Positions 37,471-45,141 of a DNA stretch of 64,000 bases are shown here, piece after piece (within the stretch, counting starts at the first letter, position 1; every line of letters starts with the position of its first letter). The position numbers and the translations under genes are program-made. Source of the DNA: Muricauda sp. SCSIO 64092. Its GTDB lineage: Bacteria > Bacteroidota > Bacteroidia > Flavobacteriales > Flavobacteriaceae. The notes below the pieces were generated by a model. The model made no database searches, was not told where the DNA came from, and worked only from the letters and a program-made list of their open reading frames with translations. The stretch lies in the NCBI RefSeq assembly GCF_023016285.1, contig NZ_CP095413.1, positions 930,001 to 994,000 of the forward strand. Direction: 5' to 3'.

Positions 37471-38840
37471 TATTGTTGCGTTATTGATGGGGTTCTACTT
37501 GATTCCGTGATGTCCTGAAGTCTAAGGGGGTCCAAATGATAAAGTCCTACTTTTATTTTGGAGTTGAATTTGTGTTTTATGCACTCGTTCAAGGGTTTGC
37601 AAATGATGAGTTCTGGTATTGGCGTTGACGTTCTTTGATGATTTTGGAGTGCATAATATTGTTCACTTCCGGAATCGCTTTTTCCATCGGCACCAACATT
37701 ACCCAGGGCTGCGTGCAATCCAAGACCGGCGACTGTTGCAAAATCAGCTTTATCGGAAATGGCTATCTGAGCATCGACGTATTCCTTGATTTTTTGCTCA
37801 ATCGGCAATATTTTCCATCCTTGTTCAACCGCATTGGCCCCAACCAATTGAACCACATATTCATTGTGCCAAAATTTGCCCACGTTTTCAACTCCGGACA
37901 AAAGCGTGGAAAGTTTGCCCAAAATCTGTTCCCTGAGTTCCAGGAGCATTTTTTCCTGATATTGGACTGGAGGTTGGGCCGCCTGACAATTCTCCTTGAT
38001 TTGTTTTCTTTTTTGGTCCCAATATGCTGCTGGAGACTGAATGTGCCACTTGATGTTTAGGGAATTCTTGGTGAGCGCCTTGAATACTTTAGGAATACTG
38101 GTGGAATTGTCAATCCAATCCAATGAGCCGTAAATTTCCGGCATTGCATAATCCTTGAGCCCAAAGGATTTAAGTTTTGAAAAGTGCATGGAAATACGAT
38201 GCCTTGTCGGATTCTTTCTATCGAAAAGGGGGTAAACCTTTACTTCATTATTTTGGTAGTCCTCCCAATTCGTGACCAAAACATGGGTGGGAATTCCCTT
38301 GGAATCGTTTTTTCGGTACGCCAATCTACAATCAAAAGCCTCTTCATGTTTTAAGTCGGCTATGCCGCCTAGACCAATACGGCCTCCCAAGTTCCTAAAA
38401 ACCTTGTTGAAGACCATGTTGTTATAGTAGTAGTCATTAGCGTTGTTAAGCAGTAGTTCTTCGTAATCTATTTCCTCTAGCCAATCTTTGATCCTTGGGT
38501 TTTCAATTGGTTCCCTAAAGAAATTCCTTCCGTCAACTTTTTCTTGATATAGAAACGGCCCTTGCTCAAACAAAAGCTCGACCTTGCGATTCTGAATCCT
38601 AGGAGCCAGTGAATTGGGAAGTACGGATTCTTGGATTCTCTTCTGAATGTCGTTGTCATTTCCAAATGGGATTACTTTAAAATCACCGACATCAATCGCA
38701 TTTTCTCTCCAATCCGTAAAAGACTCTTTGGACACCTCTTCAGTGGTTGCCTCCCTTTCGGCACCAGTAATCTCATAGTAGAACAGATTGTCCTGGTGAA
38801 GTCCTAAATAGTCTTTATGGCTTAGCCGATGAACGCTCAT
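37470..38840 (-). CDS. Phage portal protein
   Basis: 456-residue protein in the portal position, after the terminase and a 90-residue gene. It contains the portal-like pattern of a beta-hairpin wing (IPTHVLVTNWEDYQNNEVKVYPLFD), a long stem helix (QEKMLLELREQILGKLSTLL) and a C-terminal variable crown. The portal forms the dodecameric channel at one capsid vertex and is the site of terminase docking. The call is based on gene order, size and segment types. Confidence 0.65.
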   Translation of the reverse strand: MSVHRLSHKDYLGLHQDNLFYYEITGAEREATTEEVSKESFTDWRENAIDVGDFKVIPFGNDNDIQKRIQESVLPNSLAPRIQNRKVELLFEQGPFLYQEKVDGRNFFREPIENPRIKDWLEEIDYEELLLNNANDYYYNNMVFNKVFRNLGGRIGLGGIADLKHEEAFDCRLAYRKNDSKGIPTHVLVTNWEDYQNNEVKVYPLFDRKNPTRHRISMHFSKLKSFGLKDYAMPEIYGSLDWIDNSTSIPKVFKALTKNSLNIKWHIQSPAAYWDQKRKQIKENCQAAQPPVQYQEKMLLELREQILGKLSTLLSGVENVGKFWHNEYVVQLVGANAVEQGWKILPIEQKIKEYVDAQIAISDKADFATVAGLGLHAALGNVGADGKSDSGSEQYYALQNHQRTSTPIPELIICKPLNECIKHKFNSKIKVGLYHLDPLRLQDITESSRTPSITQQ

Positions 38841-39109
38841 AGGATAATCTTTTTATCATTTACCGAGATTAATAGTGGTATGTAGGCGCTCCTGGGTTTA
38901 TCCTGGTCCAAATCCAGCAGCTGTATCTTATATGCTGAAGTTCGATCATTTGCCCCAATGGATTGTTTTCGAAGTAGGGCGCGATTTACCAGCCTCATTG
39001 AACCATCCTTCTTCCTGAATACCACTTTGAACGGGGTATTGTTTGCCGTCCATGCTCTCATTTGACTAATTGGCTGGGCATAATCGGAGTAGTGATCACC
39101 TTGGTTCAT
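38837..39109 (-). CDS. Small phage protein upstream of portal
   Basis: 90-residue basic protein with no recognised domain. It overlaps portal by 4 bases. Its ATG at 39109 lies directly behind copy 2 of the late-promoter motif, so this gene leads the portal operon. Confidence 0.6.
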   Translation of the reverse strand: MNQGDHYSDYAQPISQMRAWTANNTPFKVVFRKKDGSMRLVNRALLRKQSIGANDRTSAYKIQLLDLDQDKPRSAYIPLLISVNDKKIIL

Positions 39110-39113
39110 GTAA

Positions 39114-39149
39114 CAATATTAGGTTCCAATCACAGTGATTAAAAGGACA
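39114..39149 (-). promoter_or_regulatory. Late-promoter-like motif, copy 2 (portal operon)
   Basis: Minus strand TGTCCTTTTAA, 14 bases, then ACCTAATATTG. One base differs from the usual first block, and the second block fits less well, but the spacing is identical and the ATG follows after four bases. Confidence 0.55.
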
Positions 39150-39208
39150 ATCATATCTCTAAAATCAAAAAACCATGCAGATGCACGTTTTCGAGAGAGC
39201 GTGGCGAA

Positions 39209-39229
39209 ATTTTTTGAGACTCAAAAAAT
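39209..39229 (-). terminator. Inverted repeat after the terminase large subunit gene
   Basis: Perfect 10-base arms around one base (39209-39218 and 39220-39229), AT-rich, with T-rich flanks on the minus strand. It lies about 110 bases after the terminase stop and may terminate that transcript before copy 2 of the promoter motif. The one-base loop makes it doubtful as a classical hairpin. Confidence 0.4.
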
Positions 39230-39336
39230 TTTGATTTTTAATTCATAGGGGTTAATTGCTTAAAAGGCAAGGAGTTCGCTAGTCTTAAGTTTAAAAAAGG
39301 GTGCAAAAAATGAAGTTATCTTTACTCACCAATCAA

Positions 39337-41061
39337 TTAATAACTGCTTGGGTCTGAAAACTGAGCCGTGTGGCCTTTGGTTTTTTCAAGGAATTTATCT
39401 CTGCAGATGAAGTATTTAAACGCATCGGAAAAATTTGTTGACTTTCTTGGAAGCTCTTTATGTGGTAACCTTTCGCTCGATTTATCCTTGTGAATGGTTT
39501 TGTTGCCATTGTTATCAATCCTTACAATTTTTTTAGCGCGTTCAAGCGAGCTTTTCAGGTTGGGGCAGTTGTGTTTATCAATCAATAATCCAGGTAATTC
39601 ACTATTTGTTCCGGACATCATTTCCAAAGCCAGTTCATACTCGCGCTGTTGGGTAATATTTCCTTGGTTTTCGGTCATAATTGTGACAATCCAATCGGTC
39701 CTTTTTCCATCCTCATCGTATTCAATCGCCTTCTTGAATTTACTCGCATGGTCCTCACCAACCAGTTTATACTTATTTGCTGCCCGATCAGCCCACAACA
39801 ATAGCTGTTTGCACTTGTGATACTTGTAGTAATCCCGAAATTGCTTGCCCAAATCACCAAGAAATTGAGGGGGTAAGGTGTAAAATTCTTTTAATGTCCT
39901 AACAACATCCCCCTGGTCCTGACCAGTGAGAAGACTACACATGTTGCCGGTATCAAGACTGGCCTCTATAGGGGCGTCGGTATTGATATATTTCAAATCA
40001 AGGCTTGACTCCACATAATCATCCGTTGTTTTGTACAGGTCCCGGTTGGCATAGATGTAACCGTCCGAATAAAAAATGTCCTTGGAAAGTTTTGGATAGA
40101 ACATGGCGCCCACCTCCAGTTTTGGCTCAATCGAAAGAATGCCGATCATGAAATCCTTAAAGTCGCTCGTCTCGAGCTCCTTTTTGAAATACATTTCAGT
40201 CAAGATATCGGCATTGACGAAAGAGCTGGCCACATAAAAGAAGGTAGTGCCCATCCGGAACAATCGAAGACGCTCTTCCCATTGTTTCCAGTTCTTTTCA
40301 ATACGTTTCAGTTTTCGCTTAGCTGTAGTATCTGCAGGGTGTTCCTTGCAAAAATGCATCCTCCGGACATACTCGGCCCTGATTTTGTTGGTTTCCATTG
40401 CCAGGTGAAAAAGCCATTTAATTTTCTCCTGATCCATGTTGTCCAACATCTGCAGTATCCAATCATCATGCCCCTGGTTAACGTCCGGCATATCGGTAAC
40501 AAAGGTGAGGCCACCATAAAACGGCGATTTCCCAAAGCGCACAAACTCCCCTCGGACCGCCCGGTTAATGTTTTGGACTTTCTTTTGCTTCAAATATTTG
40601 GCCTCATCACCAATATGGTGCTGAAAAGAATCACCCGCCCCTATGGATGGACGATCCTGGGATATGATTTTAAAGTGGGTTCCCGTAAAAGTGGTAATCG
40701 TATGCTTCCAATTAAATACGGGCTTGTAGGGCAGCTTAAAATGCTTTGGCCGGTGCACATCCACCACATAGTGAACCCCCTCGACCCATCCCTTTCGCTT
40801 CCATCCATTGACAATGCTAGGGACAATGTTCTTAGTGGCATTCATGAACGTATCTGCAGAGATGGCCACGAAAGCGCCCGGCATATCATAGGCGATATCC
40901 ATGGCCCTTTCTGCAAGGATATCCTCGGTCTTGGATGACCCACGGCCAAGAATCAGATAAAGAAAGGTGGTCTGCAAAAGGTTGACCAGCTGACTGAGCC
41001 AATTACTGTACCTAAGCTCTACATCTTCAGCCTTCCGGTTTATTTTTTTTGAAAGCCTCAT
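39337..41061 (-). CDS. Phage terminase large subunit
   Basis: 574-residue DNA-packaging motor. The N-terminal ATPase has a Walker A-like LGRGSSKT (about residues 38 to 45) and a Walker B-like HHIGDEAKYL; the C-terminal nuclease region shows ASLDTGNM, LLWADRAANKYK and NFSDAFKYFI. ATG 41061 (MRLSKK) is chosen because the upstream ATG at 41094 would overlap the small-subunit gene by 68 bases. It ends before a gap that carries late-promoter copy 2. It lies after the capsid genes, which is an unusual order. Confidence 0.85.
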   Translation of the reverse strand: MRLSKKINRKAEDVELRYSNWLSQLVNLLQTTFLYLILGRGSSKTEDILAERAMDIAYDMPGAFVAISADTFMNATKNIVPSIVNGWKRKGWVEGVHYVVDVHRPKHFKLPYKPVFNWKHTITTFTGTHFKIISQDRPSIGAGDSFQHHIGDEAKYLKQKKVQNINRAVRGEFVRFGKSPFYGGLTFVTDMPDVNQGHDDWILQMLDNMDQEKIKWLFHLAMETNKIRAEYVRRMHFCKEHPADTTAKRKLKRIEKNWKQWEERLRLFRMGTTFFYVASSFVNADILTEMYFKKELETSDFKDFMIGILSIEPKLEVGAMFYPKLSKDIFYSDGYIYANRDLYKTTDDYVESSLDLKYINTDAPIEASLDTGNMCSLLTGQDQGDVVRTLKEFYTLPPQFLGDLGKQFRDYYKYHKCKQLLLWADRAANKYKLVGEDHASKFKKAIEYDEDGKRTDWIVTIMTENQGNITQQREYELALEMMSGTNSELPGLLIDKHNCPNLKSSLERAKKIVRIDNNGNKTIHKDKSSERLPHKELPRKSTNFSDAFKYFICRDKFLEKTKGHTAQFSDPSSY

Positions 41062-41641
41062 GATTGAATAGTTCTTTGGGTTCGATTCCAGCATCTTGCT
41101 TCAGTTTTACTTTCTGAAGCTCTTCAATGTTCACCTTATCAATGTATTCGGCCAACAGTTTTCTGTTTGCTGGTGGTGGTAGGTCCTCAAACTGAAGCGT
41201 ATCACTATCAAAAATCTTGATGCGCTTGGTAAATGCTTCTTGAGGAATAACTTCTTCTTCTTTCTGGTCAAGCCTTTTTACCTTAGCCGCCCGTTCCAAT
41301 ACCTTGGATGCCAAATCATAGTCCTCGTTCTTTTGAGCCCCGGTGATAATGGCATCAGCAAGCTTTAGCTGTTTTTCAAAAAGCATATTGCGCCAGGCAT
41401 CTTTTTTAACTTGATCGTCAAGATAGAACCAGGTACATGCATCTTCCCATCTACTACGGGCGGTTTTTGCATTTAGCCCGGGATAGGAAGCCATTAATTT
41501 TTGAATGATTTTATTCGGTGTCTGGCAAGCGTTCCACAACTGGTTGACCATCGTTAGCTGCTCCAAATAGGTCACCATTTCTTCCGGAAGGGTTTCAGTT
41601 CTGCCTTTATCTACCCAATCCTCCAAAATGGCATAGTGCAT
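41027..41641 (-). CDS. Phage terminase small subunit-like protein
   Basis: 204-residue protein with an N-terminal DNA-recognition-like helical region (NKIIQKLMASYPGLNAKTARSRWEDA) and a long coil. It overlaps the large subunit and is preceded by a short HTH gene. Its fold and place fit terminase small subunits, which recognise the packaging site. Identity is inferred from these features. Confidence 0.7.
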   Translation of the reverse strand: MHYAILEDWVDKGRTETLPEEMVTYLEQLTMVNQLWNACQTPNKIIQKLMASYPGLNAKTARSRWEDACTWFYLDDQVKKDAWRNMLFEKQLKLADAIITGAQKNEDYDLASKVLERAAKVKRLDQKEEEVIPQEAFTKRIKIFDSDTLQFEDLPPPANRKLLAEYIDKVNIEELQKVKLKQDAGIEPKELFNHEAFKKNKPEG

Positions 41642-41674
41642 ACCTTCCAGTTCGCTTTCTATGGACTTTTTTTT

Positions 41675-42001
41675 TTAGCCAAGGTTGAAGATTTCGGATT
41701 TTATATTTTCAAAAGTTCGCCGAGCCGCCAACTTATCGTGCATCTGAATGGCAAAACTGTTTCCTGAGTTGATTTTGGTAATTAGTTCCCGTTGTTTGGT
41801 CTCTTCAATATTGAGGCGCCCAAGCTCATAACGTTGCCGAATTGTGCTATCCCGGTTCCGCCAGAGCTGCATAAAGGCCCATTTATCAAAGTCCAATATT
41901 CTGCAGATATCGCTTGGAGCAAAGTTCTGGCCTGCCAGTTCCTCAATACGCTCCAGGTCACTTTCTTGGAGCTCTCCTAAAAAGACCTGGAGTTTTTTCA
42001 T
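41675..42001 (-). CDS. Small HTH phage protein upstream of terminase
   Basis: 108-residue protein with a predicted helix-turn-helix (FAPSDICRILDFDKWAFMQLWRN). It starts directly after the 305-residue gene. It may assist packaging-site recognition or be a second terminase small subunit candidate. Confidence 0.6.
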   Translation of the reverse strand: MKKLQVFLGELQESDLERIEELAGQNFAPSDICRILDFDKWAFMQLWRNRDSTIRQRYELGRLNIEETKQRELITKINSGNSFAIQMHDKLAARRTFENIKSEIFNLG

Positions 42002-42919
42002 CTACGATCGTTTTGCAAGCTCAGCCTGGGCATGGGCCAAATACTGCTCTTGTTTATCAACTAGCTCCGTATTGCCCTTTTTCTTATTACGGCCGATATT
42101 GTTCTCGAGGTTTTTGATTTCCTTGGCCAAATCCGGGGTTTCGAGCCTGGTAATGCGCTCTTTTTCCTCCAGTATTTCAAACAATGGATGTTCACCCAAT
42201 ACCTGACCGGTAGTATTGTAATGCTCCAGCTCGGCCCAGGCCTGTTTGTTTTCAATGTAGTCTTTCAGCACCACATCTACCAAGGCTTTCGCCTCGTCGT
42301 CCTGGAGTAAATCGTGAAGCTTGGGCTGGTTATCCTTAAAGTCTTCGTAGGAGGTAATAAGCTCATTGACGAGTAGCTTCAGGCTGTCCGGACAGTCTTT
42401 TTCCCGCAGAAATGGAAACTGATCACGCAGTTTAATGCTCGCCTTTACTTCTCCTGGAATTTCGGCAAGCTGCTTGGCCACCAATGCCCTTCGCGCTTCC
42501 TCCAAATCTGGCCAGATTTCGTTTTTCTTTCTTCGGGATGTCTTTATCCCCAAAGCCTTGGCCAGTGCCTTTCCAGTATTCCATTTCGTATTTTCTGTAT
42601 CAAATGCCAAAAGTGCATCATCCAAAGTGGTACCATCGTCTTTGCTGCCGGTGTCATCGGTATCGATATCAACTTCTATGGCATTGATTTGAACAACGGG
42701 GTTCTGGGTATAAATCTTTAATAAACGCTGCTCTAAACCAACGGCCTTGGCGAGCTCATAGCATAGGCGCTCAATATTGATGGCACTATCCGTCCATCGC
42801 GCCATTTGGCGCTGGAGTGCCAAATTCTTGGTGGGCAATTGATTGTATAGGTTTCTTCCGCCCAAAAGGGTGCGGTCGTGTTTTAGGTAGTGAATGACTT
42901 CTGCTTTTGGGTCTTTCAT
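42002..42919 (-). CDS. Phage protein of unknown function, first gene of the terminase operon
   Basis: 305-residue, mostly helical and charged protein. No recognised domain. It starts about 20 bases behind late-promoter motif copy 3 and abuts the HTH gene with a 0-base gap. It may be a packaging or head assembly factor. Confidence 0.55.
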   Translation of the reverse strand: MKDPKAEVIHYLKHDRTLLGGRNLYNQLPTKNLALQRQMARWTDSAINIERLCYELAKAVGLEQRLLKIYTQNPVVQINAIEVDIDTDDTGSKDDGTTLDDALLAFDTENTKWNTGKALAKALGIKTSRRKKNEIWPDLEEARRALVAKQLAEIPGEVKASIKLRDQFPFLREKDCPDSLKLLVNELITSYEDFKDNQPKLHDLLQDDEAKALVDVVLKDYIENKQAWAELEHYNTTGQVLGEHPLFEILEEKERITRLETPDLAKEIKNLENNIGRNKKKGNTELVDKQEQYLAHAQAELAKRS

Positions 42920-42940
42920 TGCGGTATTCGTTACGATTCA

Positions 42941-42979
42941 CAACGAAAGTACCGTGCATATGCACTGCTTAAATGGACA
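42941..42979 (-). promoter_or_regulatory. Late-promoter-like motif, copy 3 (terminase operon)
   Basis: Minus strand TGTCCATTTAA, 17 bases (three more than in other copies), then TACTTTCGTTG. The spacer holds a perfect palindrome GTGCATATGCAC. The start codon is 21 bases downstream, unlike copies 1, 2 and 5. Confidence 0.5.
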
Positions 42980-43022
42980 CTGGCGTGTACCGCCTTTTTT
43001 GAGTCGTCTCACGGAATAAAAA

Positions 43023-43040
43023 ACCCCGCACTAGCGGGGC
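43023..43040 (-). terminator. Terminator after the 87-residue phage gene
   Basis: GC-rich 6-base-pair stem CCCCGC/GCGGGG (43024-43029 with 43034-43039) followed by a T-run on the minus strand. It ends the capsid-region transcript before the terminase promoter motif. Confidence 0.75.
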
Positions 43041-43073
43041 TCTTAAAACTTCAAACTTTTAACTGATAACTTA

Positions 43074-43337
43074 CTATACTGCCAACAGCCAACAACTCTC
43101 CCGGTCGTTAAGGATCATATCAATCTTAGCAAGACAATCATGCAAATGCAAAAAGGTGAGGGTCTTTCCTTCCCGGGTGTCAGGATCGTTCATTTGGTAA
43201 TGCTCCAAGGCCATAAAATAGAGGTTGGTCACGTCACCGAGCATAAATTCAACGTCGGCCATTTGGTTCATTTCCAAAATGGCGGAAATGATTTGTTGTT
43301 TCTTTTTTGGGTCGATTTTAGATGATTCTTTTGACAT
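43074..43337 (-). CDS. Small phage protein, paralogue of the 85-residue protein at 33.6 kb
   Basis: 87-residue protein sharing ILEMNQMA, MLGDV, NLYFMAL and TLTFLHLHDCLAK with the gene at 33630. The function is unknown. An open segment ending LPAFKF and a stop precedes it, with no ATG, as noted for its paralogue. The pair suggests an internal duplication within the prophage. Confidence 0.65.
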   Translation of the reverse strand: MSKESSKIDPKKKQQIISAILEMNQMADVEFMLGDVTNLYFMALEHYQMNDPDTREGKTLTFLHLHDCLAKIDMILNDRESCWLLAV

Positions 43338-43486
43338 AATTTAGAATTTAAAGGCGGGGAGCTGTCGGGTAGAACCATCATAGATGAAGCTGACCCCCGG
43401 GCCTTGCGGCTTGCGGACTCCCCATTCCTTAAAAGCTTTCTTGATAATAACACTGATGGTTCTTTTTGACAGTGCTAAGATAAGAA

Positions 43487-43783
43487 TTATTTTTCTCCCT
43501 CTTTCATCGCCTTAACTTGGGCGGCCATTTCCTCTTCCCGTTCCTGTTTTTCAATTTTTTCTATCTGGCGGTAAATCTTCATGTTGTGCTCAGAAACCCG
43601 GGTGGGTATCATAAAGATTTCCACAATGGCCCAAATTCCAAAACCGTACAATGTAAGCCAAAAAAGAAATTGGGTTCCCCATTTCCCCAAATAGGCAAAA
43701 TGGCTCCCAAACAGAAAGATAAATAGTAAATAAGCAGTTCCTGTAGATTTAGTTTGACTTCTTAGATATGCTTTTCTGCTCAT
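43487..43783 (-). CDS. TM2-like small membrane protein
   Basis: 98 residues with two hydrophobic helices (YLLFIFLFGSHFAYLG and GTQFLFWLTLYGFGIWAIVEIFMIP) and a charged C-terminus, the TM2-domain pattern. Role in a prophage unknown; lysogeny-related membrane function or host-derived cargo are possible. Confidence 0.7.
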   Translation of the reverse strand: MSRKAYLRSQTKSTGTAYLLFIFLFGSHFAYLGKWGTQFLFWLTLYGFGIWAIVEIFMIPTRVSEHNMKIYRQIEKIEKQEREEEMAAQVKAMKEGEK

Positions 43784-43880
43784 GGTTGTGTATATTTTTG
43801 GTTATGCCCTAAAGTAAGAAAATACCACCAATCAAACAATCGTAGTTTCCTATCAACAAAAACCACAACTAAATATACTT

Positions 43881-44156
43881 TTATCCACACCATTTGGAGG
43901 GAATAAGTTGCCATCGATGGAAATATATACCCATATGACCACGATTATCAACGATTTTAACTTCTGAATGGACGCTAATAAGCGTCCGTTCAAGTTCTGA
44001 AATCAAAGTTTTTGTAGACTGGTTTGCTAAAAAATCTTTGGTTCTTTTCCCAAAAATCTTTGCCATCTCTGTGGCATTGACCATGACATTTTTGTCTGAT
44101 GGATTAAAAAGGAAGTGAATTTGGGTTTCTTGATATAGGAATTCGAAAGTTTTCAT
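43881..44156 (-). CDS. KilA-N domain protein, short form
   Basis: 91-residue protein with the KilA-N DNA-binding pattern (NPSDKNVMVNATEMAKIFGKR, then FLANQSTKTLISELERTL). Typical proteins continue for 40 to 150 residues beyond the end of this frame, so this looks truncated or a minimal form. It lies between two structural units on the same strand. Confidence 0.6.
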   Translation of the reverse strand: MKTFEFLYQETQIHFLFNPSDKNVMVNATEMAKIFGKRTKDFLANQSTKTLISELERTLISVHSEVKIVDNRGHMGIYFHRWQLIPSKWCG

Positions 44157-44180
44157 ATTTCCGGGCTTTTCTATTCCGAA

Positions 44181-44208
44181 AAAACCCCGACCATTAGGCC
44201 AGGGTTTT
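44181..44208 (-). terminator. Imperfect hairpin after the decoration gene
   Basis: AAAACCC (44181-44187) pairs with GGGTTTT (44202-44208), with a partly paired inner region. It follows the minus-strand decoration gene (end 44236) by about 28 bases. Confidence 0.6.
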
Positions 44209-44235
44209 ACTAACTAACTCAAAAACTAAACCAAA

Positions 44236-45057
44236 CTACGCTGATCTACTTCGTTCTACAAAAACGTGGTCGCCACTTCCAGCGTCAATTGCTTCAAAGG
44301 TAATGGTGGCGCCAGAAAGGGCTTGCCAGTCCACACCGCCGGCCAGAACAAAATTGGCATTGGCATTTTGGATGGTGGCCGGGTTGGTTCCACCGCTACC
44401 CAATAGGGTGTAACGGTTTCCTGTAGTGGCATTAACCAGATCGGTGATGACCGTAGCGACTGAATTGTCCGTCAATTGGTATTCTCCCTCCCCTGCAGTA
44501 ACGTCCACCGTTGTGGAATCCGCGGCAACATTGTTCACGGTGGCAAGGGTAAAGGTACCGGTATAGCGTCCGGGCATGTTCCTGGTCTTGGCAAACTGTT
44601 GGAACTTCACCATTAAAACGGTAGCGTCATTGTCATTTTGTCCCTCTGGTAATAGGCTCAAGGGCGCACAAGGAGTTCCAAAAATCCTATAGAATGGCGT
44701 ATCACCGCCACAGGCGCCCACACGGACCCCAACAGCAATACTTTTGTTCAAGAAATTTTGAAAGAGCTCTTCGGCATCCAAGGTCCAACCGGGAAAGGAA
44801 AATTCCGGTAGTGAGTTGAGCGACACATTGTCCTCGTCACCCTCAGAAGCCAATGGTAACGATGTTTTACTGGAGGTCATGGCCATTTTGGTCACATACT
44901 TTCCAGGCTTCATAGTGATATTACCAACCATCATCACCCCATTGTCGTTGCGTGCCGGCCAGTTGGCCACATCCGCAAGGTTAATGATGATCACTTCGGA
45001 CTGTTTGTCTTCAGAACCGCCATTTCCCTTGGATACTAAACTTGGTTGTGTATACAT
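44236..45057 (-). CDS. Phage head decoration-like protein sharing the capsid C-terminal module
   Basis: 273-residue protein directly downstream of the major capsid gene. Its last about 75 residues (TVITDLVNATTGNRYTLLGS, ANFVLAGG, then GDHVFVERSRS) are homologous to the two C-terminal modules of the capsid protein. The N-terminal two thirds are unlike anything I know. It probably decorates the capsid or is a minor capsid or tail-tube-like protein. Confidence 0.6.
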   Translation of the reverse strand: MYTQPSLVSKGNGGSEDKQSEVIIINLADVANWPARNDNGVMMVGNITMKPGKYVTKMAMTSSKTSLPLASEGDEDNVSLNSLPEFSFPGWTLDAEELFQNFLNKSIAVGVRVGACGGDTPFYRIFGTPCAPLSLLPEGQNDNDATVLMVKFQQFAKTRNMPGRYTGTFTLATVNNVAADSTTVDVTAGEGEYQLTDNSVATVITDLVNATTGNRYTLLGSGGTNPATIQNANANFVLAGGVDWQALSGATITFEAIDAGSGDHVFVERSRSA

Positions 45058-45141
45058 TTTTTTAGATTAAATGGTTAAACAAAATCCCCGGCCCCGTCCA
45101 TTGCAGTTCCCCCGAACAATATCAGGGACCAGGGAATGAAC

